Shown: positions 42,729 to 51,148 of the stretch, piece after piece | Numbering within the stretch: position 1 is the stretch's first letter | How the letters are laid out: every line of letters starts with the position of its first letter | Origin: QWHO01 sp039809865 | GTDB taxonomy: Bacteria; Vulcanimicrobiota; Xenobia; Xenobiales; QWHO01 | NCBI GenBank assembly: GCA_039809865.1 | Contig: JBDHVW010000030.1 | Span: 1-64,000, forward strand | Direction of reading: 5' to 3' | Length of the DNA stretch: 64,000 nucleotides | Notes under the pieces: model-generated | The model's database searches: none | Seen by the model: the letters and a program-made list of their open reading frames with translations, nothing else | Told to the model about the DNA's origin: nothing | Translations under genes and position numbers: made by a program

Positions 42729-43241
42729 CTAAATTGACTGGTTGGGCAGGAGCCACTCCTGGGACGCCTCCGCTTCGATTTTTCCGGGTGTCCGCGCATA
42801 GCGCAAGGTAACGCGCAAGAGACCATTGGGAAGCCACGCGAACTCGCTCTGCCCGGCTGGACCCAGCGAGGCTACTCTCCGGGGACGCCCGGCCGCATCC
42901 ACCTGCAGCAAATCGCCCGCAGACGTGAGCGTCAGGGTGATGTCCTCTAGAATGGGCAGTCCGGCGGCGTCCAGACGGGCGGGGTCCCCCGTCTGCAGGC
43001 GCGCCCCGGGTGTCGGCGCCAGGCTCCCGGGAGCCGGCTCGAGCACGCGTGAGCGCAACAACAGCTCCTCGAGGTGCGCCAGGCCCTGATTGACGTTGCG
43101 GTGCGCCTCGTCGCGAAGGTCCTCACGGTGAGACAGCCGACTCATGGAAGCCTGCAGCCCCACCACGATCACCAGCAGCAGCGAGAAAATCAGGGCCGTC
43201 ACGAGCACTTCGGCCAGGGTCAGGCCCGAGCGCCTTCTCAT
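42729..43241 (-). CDS. Type IV prepilin-like protein
   Basis: 170 residues from the ATG at 43241 (overlapping the previous stop, ATGA at 43238-43241). The processing motif is RSGLTLAEVLVTALIFSLLL with Glu +5. The head (~135 residues) contains a GspJ-like helical stretch (LRDEAHRNVNQGLAHLEELLL) and beta strands. Translationally coupled to the upstream pseudopilin and followed by the PilX-like propeller protein, so these three are probably subunits of one pseudopilus tip. Confidence 0.88.
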   Translation of the reverse strand: MRRRSGLTLAEVLVTALIFSLLLVIVVGLQASMSRLSHREDLRDEAHRNVNQGLAHLEELLLRSRVLEPAPGSLAPTPGARLQTGDPARLDAAGLPILEDITLTLTSAGDLLQVDAAGRPRRVASLGPAGQSEFAWLPNGLLRVTLRYARTPGKIEAEASQEWLLPNQSI

Positions 43242-43609
43242 GGCCGCGCCAGCACGAGCCAGACCGAGTAGTCGTGGGGACCCTGCTGGTCGTTCCAGTA
43301 GATAGAGAGATCCACGCGCCGCAGGTCCGGGTCGGGCCCGGGGCTGACGGCCACGGCCAGGTCGTAGTCCGGCGCTTCGGGCAGAGGAGCCCGCGCCACC
43401 GACACGCTCGGGTCGTCGAAGTTGGCCGCCAACCGGGCCTCCACCCGGCTCAAGGAGGTGCGCGCCAGCCGCGAAGCGGTCTGGAAGCGCTCCCCCTTGG
43501 CCTCGGCCTTGAGCGTGAAGACGTAGGTGGCCACCAGCCCGAAGACCGCGATGGTCAAGAACAGCAAGCCCACCATGACCTCGGCCAGGGAGAAAGCTCG
43601 GCGGCTCAT
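43238..43609 (-). CDS. Type IV prepilin-like protein (GspI/PilV-like)
   Basis: 123 residues from the ATG at 43609. N-terminal motif SRRAFSLAEVMVGLLFLTIAVFGLV: cleavage after Ala (instead of the usual Gly), Glu at +5, then the helix. The Ala at -1 is less common but accepted by some prepilin peptidases. The small head has YDLAVAVSPGPD and VDLSIYWND strands, size as GspI. First gene of the three-gene operon; the stop of the upstream transglycosylase gene on the same strand lies 35 bp before it, so it may be co-transcribed with that gene. Confidence 0.85.
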   Translation of the reverse strand: MSRRAFSLAEVMVGLLFLTIAVFGLVATYVFTLKAEAKGERFQTASRLARTSLSRVEARLAANFDDPSVSVARAPLPEAPDYDLAVAVSPGPDPDLRRVDLSIYWNDQQGPHDYSVWLVLARP

Positions 43610-43644
43610 CCGGACGGGATTCTGGACACGCTCGCGAGGACCTC

Positions 43645-45309
43645 TCAAGCGACGCCCCATTGCCTCCATGGCCGCGTGCGGGCCAGGTTCTCGAGCACGT
43701 CGTTGGCGTAACGCTCGGCCGCCGGCCCCGAGCCATTGTAGCTGCGCACGGCCGAGTGCCAGGAGCCGGTGCGCCGGTACAGATCGGCCAGCATGCGAGC
43801 GCTGTAGTCCACCTGGTAGGCGGGGTCCCTCTTCGCCCGCTGCACGTCGAAGTCGGGATGGACGGTGGTGTAGACCTGTCCCAGTCCGAAGCTCTTGCCG
43901 TTGTCGCCCACGGCCTGGGGATTCCAGGTCGACTCCTTGTAGAAGATGGCTTTGAGCGTATCCGCCGGGATGCCGTACTTCTGCGCGGCCTGGTCGGCCA
44001 GGCGACCGATCTGCGCCTTGTCCGGGTTGGCCCCTCCGGGAGCCAGCGGCACCCGGGGCATCTCCGGCGCCGGTGCGCCGCCCCGCAGCTGGAATTGCTG
44101 CCCGGGCAAGATCAGGTCCGGGTTCGCGAGCCCGTTGACCCGGGCCAGCTCCTGGGCCGTCGTGCCATTGCGCTGGGCGATGTCCCACAGCGTGTCGCCG
44201 GCCTGCACGGTGTAGGTCCCGTTGCCGTTGCTCGGAGCGGTCGGGGCCGCGGGCGCCGGGCTCTGCTCCCACAGCTCGCGGGGATTGGTGGTGCGGCCGG
44301 GTCCCAGCGAGTGCGCCGGGGGACGCGGCTGCGCGGGGCCGTTCGTGTCCTTCAACGTCACCAGCGTGTGCCCGCCCGAGTAGCCCTGCAGCTCGGCGGC
44401 GGTCCAGTTGCGACGGCCGTTGATCTCGGCCCCGGTATTGCCGGTCTGGTAGCGGCCCTGCTCGTCGCGGCCGCTGATCACGAAGTAGTGCGCGTCGGTG
44501 CTGAGCACCACGGGACGCCCCGCGGCCAGCTCCTGGTTGACCCGGTTCCAGTTGAGCGCTTCCGGATCGTTGGCGTGCACGCCGTGCGAGCGCAGGAAGT
44601 TGCTCATCTGCCCGGGACCGTTCCAGGGCTTGTTGTTGCGACCGCCGTGGTAGCCGCCCCGGATGGCGTCGTCGAAGAGCGCCTCCTGGTCGGCGTCGAT
44701 GCCCGAGGCGCGCATCATGGCGCGGGCCGCCGTGACGCCGCAGTCGTTGCCGTGCTGTTGCTTGGGCGCCAGGCCATCGGCACCGAACTGCTTCTTCCAG
44801 TCATAGGCGGCCCCTTGCTCGGGCGAGCGACCGAGGTCGGCATTGAGCTCCCGGGCCAGGGGCACGTTCTGATCTCCTCCCGACCAGGCGTCGATCCAGC
44901 TGTTGAGGTAGTCCGGGGGAGCCTGCTCCAGCCCCTGCCCCTGGCCGTACTCGCGCTGCCAGGCCATGCGGGCCACGTTCTCGAGGTAGGGACGGGCCCA
45001 CACCCCGGCCTGGTCGCCCGCCAGCATGGAGTTGATGGCGGCTCCCACGTGGGCGGGTTTCTGGCCGATCTCGCCCTCGCCCTCGGTGGCTCTCACCGAG
45101 GCGCGCAAGGGCGAGTCCGGGTTGGGGGGAGTGTAGTTCTCCTGCAGGGCTTTGAGGTGGGCGACCTCGCCCTCGTCCTTCTCCCCGCTGGTGGTGGAGC
45201 GGTCGACGCCGCGGTGGCTGGTGGTCTCCTTCGGCTTCGCCGGCTCGGCCTTGGGACGCTCCGGCGGGCGCGTCTCCTGCGTTCTCTGGGTGGTGGTCAC
45301 GTCTTTCAT
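43645..45309 (-). CDS. Cysteine peptidase-like / LysM / lytic transglycosylase protein
   Basis: 554 residues from the ATG at 45309 with GGAGGA upstream. The first ~75 residues are charged, Pro/Thr-rich and lack a Sec signal. Residues ~180-320 resemble a papain/C39-like domain: C190 in GNDCGVTAARAMM, H274 in STDAHYFVISG. A LysM motif is at 365-408 (YTVQAGDTLWDIAQRNGTT). Residues ~430-545 are an SLT-type lysozyme-like domain with catalytic E459 (FYKESTWNPQAVGDNGKSFGL). It would cut peptidoglycan glycan strands and perhaps peptide bonds. Lack of a signal peptide in a wall enzyme implies another export route or lysis. Controlled by an 11-bp direct-repeat operator. Confidence 0.88.
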   Translation of the reverse strand: MKDVTTTQRTQETRPPERPKAEPAKPKETTSHRGVDRSTTSGEKDEGEVAHLKALQENYTPPNPDSPLRASVRATEGEGEIGQKPAHVGAAINSMLAGDQAGVWARPYLENVARMAWQREYGQGQGLEQAPPDYLNSWIDAWSGGDQNVPLARELNADLGRSPEQGAAYDWKKQFGADGLAPKQQHGNDCGVTAARAMMRASGIDADQEALFDDAIRGGYHGGRNNKPWNGPGQMSNFLRSHGVHANDPEALNWNRVNQELAAGRPVVLSTDAHYFVISGRDEQGRYQTGNTGAEINGRRNWTAAELQGYSGGHTLVTLKDTNGPAQPRPPAHSLGPGRTTNPRELWEQSPAPAAPTAPSNGNGTYTVQAGDTLWDIAQRNGTTAQELARVNGLANPDLILPGQQFQLRGGAPAPEMPRVPLAPGGANPDKAQIGRLADQAAQKYGIPADTLKAIFYKESTWNPQAVGDNGKSFGLGQVYTTVHPDFDVQRAKRDPAYQVDYSARMLADLYRRTGSWHSAVRSYNGSGPAAERYANDVLENLARTRPWRQWGVA

Positions 45310-45336
45310 CGGTCCTCCGCGTGGGTTAGTGGTCCC

Positions 45337-45391
45337 AGCCTAGGCCCGGTCTCTGGAGCGGTTTTCTAAAACCGGTTAACGATTTGTAAAC
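45337..45391 (-). promoter_or_regulatory. 11-bp direct-repeat operator and -10 of the transglycosylase gene
   Basis: Minus strand: GTTTAC (45391-45386) and GTTAAC (45380-45375) are phased by 11 bp; TAGGCT (45342-45337) starts 33 bp after the second repeat. Same layout as the DUF1521 gene. Confidence 0.6.
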
Positions 45392-45399
45392 CGGTCCGG

Positions 45400-45453
45400 G
45401 TTAACAATCTGGTAACGCGATTCCAGATCGGGGTGCAGCGCGGAAGCTAATCT
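45400..45453 (+). promoter_or_regulatory. 11-bp direct-repeat operator and promoter of the 58-residue protein gene
   Basis: GTTAAC (45400-45405) and GGTAAC (45411-45416) are phased by 11 bp; TAATCT (45448-45453) starts 32 bp after the second repeat. 45411-45429 matches 37084-37102 at 17 of 19 positions. Confidence 0.65.
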
Positions 45454-45485
45454 GAGCTCGACGAACGCACCGGAGGAACGACCCG

Positions 45486-45662
45486 ATGATCACCAGGCCC
45501 GCCAGCAAGCCCCAGGCCCTCCAACCCGCTCCCGCGGCCAGCGCCGTGCCGTGCGCCTGGCAATACGACGACCAGTACGTGGGCAAGGCCTATCTGCCCG
45601 ACCCGACCGAGCGCCAGGAGATGGACCTGCGGCGCTACGCGCTCCTCAACGGCTGGAAATAG
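45486..45662 (+). CDS. Small protein of 58 residues under the direct-repeat promoter
   Basis: ATG at 45486 preceded by CGGAGGAA, stop TAG at 45660-45662. The product starts MITRPASKPQALQPAP and has a more ordered second half (CAWQYDDQYVGKAYLPD, RQEMDLRRYALLNGW). No signal peptide or membrane helix, one Cys. Support is the strong ribosome site plus a promoter/operator that nearly duplicates that of the DUF1521 gene. No family recognised; possibly a small exported effector or chaperone-like partner. Its end overlaps the 3' end of the kinase gene on the other strand by 17 bp. Confidence 0.7.
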   Translation: MITRPASKPQALQPAPAASAVPCAWQYDDQYVGKAYLPDPTERQEMDLRRYALLNGWK

Positions 45663-46977
45663 ACTGCAGGGCGTGGCGTACGGCCCGGATGTCGGGAAAG
45701 CGGTCGTCCGGGTTCTTCTCGAGCATCTTCATCACCAGGGCTCCCCAGGCGGGGGGCAGGCCGGGGCGGGCCTCCAGCAGGGGGACGGGCGGCTCGGAGA
45801 GGTGGCGCACGATCAACTGCACGGGGTCGTGCACGCCCGGGAAGGGCGTCTGGCCGGCCAGCAGCTCGTAGAGGACGATCCCGATCGAGTACTGGTCGCA
45901 GCGCTCGTCCAGCTTGCCGCCGGAGATCTGCTCGGGGGCCAGGTAGGCGGGTGTTCCCAGCACGGTTCCGGTCATGGTGACGGTCTGGAAATCGGACCGC
46001 CGGGCCAGTCCGAAGTCCATCAGGATGGGTTTGCCTGACGAGGTGAGCAGGATGTTGTCCGGTTTGAGGTCGCGGTGGATGACTCCCTCGGCGTGGGCGA
46101 ACGCCAGCGCGTCGAGCACGGGCAGCATCAGCTCGCGCACGCGCGCGGGGGGCAGGCCACCGGCGCGCACTTCCTCGCGCAGGCTGTGGCCGTCCACCAG
46201 CTCCATGACCAGGTAGAGCAGGCCGTCCTGGTCCCCCGCGTCGAGGGTGCGCACGATGTTCGGATGGCTCAGCCGCGCGCACACGGTGACCTCGCGCCCG
46301 AAGCGCAGCCGGAACTCCTGGTCCGAAGCCGAGTCGCGGTGGATGACCTTGACCGCCACCGCCTGGCCGTTCTTCTCGCCCCGGTAGACGGTGGCCATGC
46401 CTCCGGCGCCGAGGCGTCCGGTGAGTCGGTAGCCGTTGACGAGGCTGAGCAGCAGGGGGTCGTCGTCGGACAGGGTGGCTTTGAGCTCGGCCAGCTTGCG
46501 TCCGTGCTCGGCGTCGGCGCGCAGCTGGCGGCGTCGGGGGGCAAGCAGCAGGCGGTCGAGGGCCAGCGCGGCCAGCAGCAAGAGGCCGGCGAGCTCGAGC
46601 CAGAAGAGTCGTTCGGTCAGCTCGTAGCGCAGCCGGGTGGACCACCCGAGCGTGACGGGGATGGGGCGGCGGTCGGGCGGCCACACCTGGGCCCGGGTCG
46701 CCTGCGCTACGTCCACGTTGTGGGTTTCGGGGGTGGGCTCGTCATAGCCGAACTGGACGACGATCGTGGGGTGGTCGGTGCTCAGCCGGACCCGTCCTTT
46801 GGCGTTGGCTTGCAGGAAATCCAGACCTTCCGGTTTGACCAGCCAGACCCGCATGTGGGGTGGATCGGTGATAAATTCGACTTCGCCCTGGTAGGCGTCC
46901 CGGGCCGGTCCGACTTCGCCCTCGTAGGCGGCCCAGGCCGGTCCCAGCAGGAGCAGGATGAGCAGGACGGCTCTCAT
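45646..46977 (-). CDS. Transmembrane Ser/Thr protein kinase with N-terminal periplasmic domain
   Basis: 443 residues from the ATG at 46977, overlapping the pseudopilin stop (ATGA). Signal-like helix (MRAVLLILLLLGPAWA), an outer domain of ~110 residues with a PEGA-like phrase (EFITDPPHMRVWLV), a membrane helix (~147-167) and a complete Hanks kinase: LGAGGMATVYRG, VAVKVIH, HRDLKPDNI, DFGLARR, GTPAYLAPE. Same unusual topology as the kinase at 15201-16526, clearly a paralogue. Co-transcribed with two pseudopilin genes, so it likely controls that system. Confidence 0.92.
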   Translation of the reverse strand: MRAVLLILLLLGPAWAAYEGEVGPARDAYQGEVEFITDPPHMRVWLVKPEGLDFLQANAKGRVRLSTDHPTIVVQFGYDEPTPETHNVDVAQATRAQVWPPDRRPIPVTLGWSTRLRYELTERLFWLELAGLLLLAALALDRLLLAPRRRQLRADAEHGRKLAELKATLSDDDPLLLSLVNGYRLTGRLGAGGMATVYRGEKNGQAVAVKVIHRDSASDQEFRLRFGREVTVCARLSHPNIVRTLDAGDQDGLLYLVMELVDGHSLREEVRAGGLPPARVRELMLPVLDALAFAHAEGVIHRDLKPDNILLTSSGKPILMDFGLARRSDFQTVTMTGTVLGTPAYLAPEQISGGKLDERCDQYSIGIVLYELLAGQTPFPGVHDPVQLIVRHLSEPPVPLLEARPGLPPAWGALVMKMLEKNPDDRFPDIRAVRHALQSISSR

Positions 46978-47618
46978 GGGGCGTTGCGCAGGCTGACGGT
47001 GCGGCTGAGCTGGAAGGTTTCGGGCGGTCCGCTGACGGCTTTGCGTTCGAGCTCGAGCGTGAGGGTGAGCGGGTTGCCGAAGTTGGGTGCGTGGATGGGG
47101 GAGGCGAGGGTGATCTGTTTGACGTCGCGGCTGATGAGTCGGTCGTCGAGGGCGCCGGTGGTGGTGGGGAGCTGCATGAGTTTCCCGCGGTTGAGCTGGA
47201 GGGGTCCCTGGCGGCTGAGGGTGATGGCCAGGGAGGCCGGGACGGGGTTCCACACCTGGCGGCGGAGCTCGCGGGTGGTGGGGGTCCAGGTGTAGGTCAG
47301 GAGGGTGTCCTGGTAGGCTTGTCGTCCGTTGCTGGTGGGGTTGTCCATGGGTTGCAGGGCGAGGACGGCGGGGGATCCCGCCTGGGAGTCGGCCCAGGAG
47401 ACGGCGGCCTGGGTGGTGGTGAGCAGGTCGTCGGTGAGGCGTGCCAGGGCCAGCACTCCGCGTTGCTCGAGGTCGGCGCGGGCTTGTCCTCGGGCGGACA
47501 GGCGCAGGGAGGGCACGAGGAGTTGGAGTCCCAGGGTGAGCATGAGGAGCAGCAGGACGGCTGCCACGATCACTTCCAGGAGGGTGAATCCGTTGCGTTT
47601 CAGCGCGGGGCGCGGCAC
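46974..47618 (-). CDS. Type IV prepilin-like protein (GspJ-like)
   Basis: 214 residues from a GTG at 47618, inside the end of the upstream pseudopilin gene. Motif LKRNGFTLLEVIVAAVLLLLM (Gly/Phe junction, Glu +5, the classical form). The head contains LEQRGVLALARLTDDLLTTT and AVLALQPMDNP, similar to the pseudopilin at 16489-17136, so these two are paralogues. In both loci this pilin type neighbours a membrane Ser/Thr kinase. Confidence 0.88.
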   Translation of the reverse strand: MPRPALKRNGFTLLEVIVAAVLLLLMLTLGLQLLVPSLRLSARGQARADLEQRGVLALARLTDDLLTTTQAAVSWADSQAGSPAVLALQPMDNPTSNGRQAYQDTLLTYTWTPTTRELRRQVWNPVPASLAITLSRQGPLQLNRGKLMQLPTTTGALDDRLISRDVKQITLASPIHAPNFGNPLTLTLELERKAVSGPPETFQLSRTVSLRNAP

Positions 47619-47965
47619 AGCACCACCTCGCGCAGTTCTTCGTGGTGGACGGCCCGGCTGTCCCAGGTGACGCGCACGCGCACGGTTTTGAGCCGGTCGT
47701 ATCCGGGCACGGGGATGACTTCGATCTGGGGGTTGAAGGTTGCGCCCGTCCTGGTGACGGGGGGGAGTGTGGCGGGTGCGAGGTTCTCGAAGGCGATGCC
47801 GCGTTGTTCTTCCAGCAGGGACTGGGCCAGGTTGCCTGCAAACAGCCGTTGCTCGGCCTGGTTGACGGCGACCCACGAGGCGGGCACGAGGTTCATGATG
47901 AGCAGCACAGCCAGGAGCAGCAGGCTGATGCAGATGATAGACTCGATCAGACTGAAGCCCCGCAT
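47600..47965 (-). CDS. Type IV prepilin-like protein (GspI-like)
   Basis: 121 residues from the ATG at 47965, immediately before the processing motif RGFSLIESIICISLLLLAVLL (Gly/Phe, Glu +5). Head with VIPVPGYDRLKTVRVRVTWDS, similar to the 13374-13778 pseudopilin (YDREVTLF...ILTVRWS), hence probable paralogues. First gene of a three-gene operon: GspI-like, GspJ-like, kinase. 47966-48193 between this and the divergent gene holds GC-rich sequence with a possible hairpin (TTTCCCCGGGAAA at 48103) and no gene. Confidence 0.88.
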   Translation of the reverse strand: MRGFSLIESIICISLLLLAVLLIMNLVPASWVAVNQAEQRLFAGNLAQSLLEEQRGIAFENLAPATLPPVTRTGATFNPQIEVIPVPGYDRLKTVRVRVTWDSRAVHHEELREVVLCRAPR

Positions 47966-48193
47966 CGCCCCTGAGTTCGCCTCCCCCCACCGCAAGCCCT
48001 CGCAAGGACTTACAGCGTTCCGCGAGCCTCTCGGCCGGCCCGTCCCTATGCCTTTGAGCCAACGGGCGTCGCACGCAGTACGCTAACTCGAACACTTGCA
48101 CGTTTCCCCGGGAAACGAACGCTTGCTCCCCGCCCCGGGCCGGCACGGGGCGACGCGAGCGCCCCCCTTCAGCAATCTTTCCGTCCGCAGGCC

Positions 48194-48199
48194 TAGACT
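48194..48199 (+). promoter_or_regulatory. -10 hexamer of a leaderless transcript
   Basis: TAGACT ends 8 nt before the GTG at 48208, with no ribosome site between. Confidence 0.5.
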
Positions 48200-48207
48200 C
48201 ACCCCAG

Positions 48208-50370
48208 GTGATCATCTCTCATCTGCCGCTCAGCCTCCCGTATGGCCGGCCGCGGGCGTCCGCGCCCCCCGACCGGTGCGAGAGCGTGCCATCCGACGAG
48301 GCCATCGAGCTCATGCGGCAGGTCCGCAAAGCGGGCTACCGGTTCTCCCTCGGAGGCATGCCCTTCGACCCCCCCCGCGTCGACACACAGCGCCCGCCCG
48401 TCGGGGTCACCCTCGAGCGCGCCACCCGCATGCCCGCCGAGCAGGTCAGAATCTCGCGGTGGAACCAGCTGCGCGAGCTGGCCGCGCTGGCCGGGGGCGG
48501 CGAGGTCGCCCGGCCCGAGTTGGCCCGCACCCTCCTCGCCCTCGAGCGCGCCGGCGCGCAGCTCTGCATCCTGGGAGCGGCCGACCCCCCGCAAGCCACC
48601 ACCCTCCAGGGCATCTTCCCCGAGCCACGCCCCGAAGGCCCCCGCGCCGTCGGCGCCCTGGGCGCCTACCTCCAGCCCGCGGAAACCCCCGTCTTCCTGG
48701 TGCCCCCCGACGCCAGATTCCCCACCCGCCTCGACTCCCTCGAAACCGCCCGCTACTTCGTCCTGCACGAAGGCGAGCCGCCCGCGCCCCAGGCCGCCCG
48801 CCTCCGCGACCTCGGCGCGCAAGGCTACGGCTTCCGCGTCGGTGACCGGTCCATCGGCGCCCTGGGCGCCCATCTCGCGACCGAACCCGTCGAGCTCACC
48901 CTCGGCGGCCATCCCGTCGCCCCGCTCGGCGATCCCCGCCTCCAAATTGCCCTGGACTACCACCGCGACCACCCCGACGCCGACGCCGGCACCCTGCGCG
49001 CCCTGGCCCTGCCGGGCGACCTGCCCCTGGCCGAGCGCCTGGAGCTCCACCAGAATCTCCTGCAGGCCCTCGACCGACCTCGCCAGGGCGAATACACCCC
49101 CCTCCGGGGCACCTCCATGGCCGGCGTCGACCCCCGCGTCCAGGATGCGGCCTGCAGCGCCCGCGCGGCCCGCGTGCTGGCCGACCTCTGGAGCGGCGGC
49201 CCCGACAACGTCCGCCTCGGCACCAGCCTCCTCGAGAATTCACGCCTGCGCACCGCCTGGACCCTCGAAGCCGCACCCCACCTGCTGCGGCACCCCCAGG
49301 ACCGCCCGCGCCTCGAAGCCCTGGGCGCGATTGGCGGCACCAGCCTGGCCGACACCCTCAAAGCTGACGCCATGCTCACCACTCCCGGCGAGCGAGAGGC
49401 CTTCCTGGCCCTGGCCAAGCAGGCGGCGGTCGACAATCTCCTGCTCGAGGGGCGCGGTGACCCGATGGTCCAGGCTCTGCAAGCCTTCGAGCACCTCCAG
49501 AGCCACCGCTGGAGCCAGCTCCCCCTGGCCGAGGACGCCGCCCGCCTGGGCGACCTGATCAAGCCGCTGGGCCTCGAGGCCGCCCTGCGCGTTCGCCCCC
49601 ACCTGCAACCCGCCACGCTCGACCTTTTCCTGCGCGAGCACAAGCTGGCCCGCGACGTCGACACGGCCCTGGCCTGCCTGCAGCCGGGCGGCAACCCCGC
49701 GCTGCCCGAGACGCTCGAGCAACGCGAACAGGCCGAGCGCCTGGTCGCCCAACCGTCTCTCCTCCTCGGCGAGGAGAAGGATCGCGCCTACGACTTCCTG
49801 CTCACCCTCCCCAATCGCCAGCTGGTGCCCGACGCCCGGCTGCTCTGCGACCTGCGCTCCGCGCTGCCCGAGGGGGACGCCCGCTCGCTCCTGCGCGACT
49901 TCAAAGCCGGCGAGCTGGACGCCCGCACCCCCGAGGAGCTCACCGTCAACCTCGCGCTCGAAAAGAAGCTCTGGGGCACGGACGCCCGCGCCCTGACCTC
50001 CCTGCGCAACGGCCTGCCGGACGCCGAGACGCGCCAGCGCCTCCTGAGCGGCCTGCAGGCCGGTCTGGGCGAGGTCGTGTGGGAAGATTGGACCGCCCTG
50101 CAGACCCCTCTCCCGCAGGGCGTCACGCCCGACCAGGGCCTCTCCGCCCTGATTCGCCTGCGCGGCGCCCTCGAGCCGAAAGCGGCACGCCAGGCCTACA
50201 CGGCCCTGCTCCAGTCGGGCCGCGCCCTGGAAGACGGCGTGGACGATCTGTTGCGCGCCTCCCTCACCGGCAACGCCCTGCGAGGCCTGGACACGGCCCC
50301 GACCTCGGGAGTCGTCGTCGACCGCGCCGGGGTGACGGTCGGCGGGGTCCGCCTGCGAACCCGCGCCTAG
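48208..50370 (+). CDS. Large helical protein of unknown function
   Basis: 720 residues from a GTG at 48208. No signal peptide, membrane helix or catalytic motif recognised. The first ~250 residues are mixed alpha/beta (LERATRMPAEQVRIS, FVLHEGEPPAP); from ~270 on it is almost all helical and Leu/Ala/Arg-rich with HEAT- or TPR-like periodicity (LLENSRLRTAWTLEAAPHLL, DARLLCDLRSALPEG, RALTSLRNGLPDAETRQRLL). It ends in GVTVGGVRLRTR, resembling the end of the propeller protein at 57312-58598. Codon use is that of the neighbourhood. Stop overlaps the convergent cytochrome stop by 4 bp. Could be a signal-less exported protein like others here; no evidence either way. Confidence 0.75.
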   Translation: MIISHLPLSLPYGRPRASAPPDRCESVPSDEAIELMRQVRKAGYRFSLGGMPFDPPRVDTQRPPVGVTLERATRMPAEQVRISRWNQLRELAALAGGGEVARPELARTLLALERAGAQLCILGAADPPQATTLQGIFPEPRPEGPRAVGALGAYLQPAETPVFLVPPDARFPTRLDSLETARYFVLHEGEPPAPQAARLRDLGAQGYGFRVGDRSIGALGAHLATEPVELTLGGHPVAPLGDPRLQIALDYHRDHPDADAGTLRALALPGDLPLAERLELHQNLLQALDRPRQGEYTPLRGTSMAGVDPRVQDAACSARAARVLADLWSGGPDNVRLGTSLLENSRLRTAWTLEAAPHLLRHPQDRPRLEALGAIGGTSLADTLKADAMLTTPGEREAFLALAKQAAVDNLLLEGRGDPMVQALQAFEHLQSHRWSQLPLAEDAARLGDLIKPLGLEAALRVRPHLQPATLDLFLREHKLARDVDTALACLQPGGNPALPETLEQREQAERLVAQPSLLLGEEKDRAYDFLLTLPNRQLVPDARLLCDLRSALPEGDARSLLRDFKAGELDARTPEELTVNLALEKKLWGTDARALTSLRNGLPDAETRQRLLSGLQAGLGEVVWEDWTALQTPLPQGVTPDQGLSALIRLRGALEPKAARQAYTALLQSGRALEDGVDDLLRASLTGNALRGLDTAPTSGVVVDRAGVTVGGVRLRTRA

Positions 50371-51065
50371 CGCTCCTGGACGGGCAGAGCGCGCAGGAAG
50401 AACACCAGTGCCTGCAACTCGACCTGGCTCAGGGTCTGGTTCCACCAGTTGGCCTGCAGATGCTCGATCTTGCTGTGCTCGAGCCCGCCTTTGATCAGCT
50501 CCTCGAGCTGCAGGTCGTTGAACTTGCGCAACAGCCCCGAGCTCAGGTCGGCGGCGTGCGAGTCGAGGTTGGTCATGAAGGGCCCGTCCCCCCGGCCTTC
50601 GGGGCCGTGGCAGGCCAGGCAGTGCAGGCTGAACAGGGCACGTCCCCGCTCGAGCACCTGCTGGATATTGACCGCGCGCGCGCTCGCCCGCCGGTCCGGA
50701 TTGCGCAGCTCGCGCAGGAAGGCCACCAGGTCGGTCATCTGTCCGGGGGTGAGGGTGAGGCCCCAGGCGGGCATGTAGCCGGTGCGGTGGGTCGTCCCTC
50801 CGTCGCGGATCAGGGCCATGAGCTGCGCATCGGTCAGGTTGTCCTGAAAGGCGGGGTTGGACAGGTCGATCGGCCGCACGCCCGAGTCGCGCTCGAGCCC
50901 GGCCGCCATGGGCCCGTCGCCTTGCCCTTCAAAGCCGTGGCAGCCGGCGCAGTACGAGGAGTAGAGCGGCAATCCGCGATCGGGATTGCCCTGGCGGGGA
51001 ACGGGCGCCGCCCAGGTCGCGGCGCTGAGCAACATGGTCAGGATCGGGACGAGAGAGTTCTTCAT
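50367..51065 (-). CDS. Di-haem cytochrome c
   Basis: 232 residues from the ATG at 51065. Signal peptide MKNSLVPILTMLLSAATWA, then two class I cytochrome c domains: C39-A-G-C-H43 and C149-L-A-C-H153, each with a GRGDGP/GQGDGP phrase after it; Met98 in TGYMPAW is a likely axial ligand of the first haem, while the second domain lacks an obvious Met. Similar to c4/c6-type periplasmic electron carriers. Predicted leaderless under a shared FNR-type box, so it likely serves microaerobic or alternative electron transfer. Confidence 0.92.
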   Translation of the reverse strand: MKNSLVPILTMLLSAATWAAPVPRQGNPDRGLPLYSSYCAGCHGFEGQGDGPMAAGLERDSGVRPIDLSNPAFQDNLTDAQLMALIRDGGTTHRTGYMPAWGLTLTPGQMTDLVAFLRELRNPDRRASARAVNIQQVLERGRALFSLHCLACHGPEGRGDGPFMTNLDSHAADLSSGLLRKFNDLQLEELIKGGLEHSKIEHLQANWWNQTLSQVELQALVFFLRALPVQER

Positions 51066-51071
51066 ACTGTC

Positions 51072-51142
51072 AGTGTGGCAAAACCGGGAGCGCTCGACGA
51101 TGATCCAGGTCATCCCCCCGTGACCTCCAACCGGTTTATGCT
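51072..51142. promoter_or_regulatory. Shared FNR/CRP-type box between cytochrome c and CBS genes
   Basis: ATGATCCAGGTCAT at 51100-51113. Rightwards, TATGCT (51137-51142) begins 30.5 bp from its centre and ends 6 nt before the CBS ATG at 51149. Leftwards, CACACT (51077-51072) begins 29.5 bp away and ends 6 nt before the cytochrome ATG at 51065. One palindrome thus sits near -42 for two divergent leaderless genes. Confidence 0.75.
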
Positions 51143-51148
51143 GAGAGT

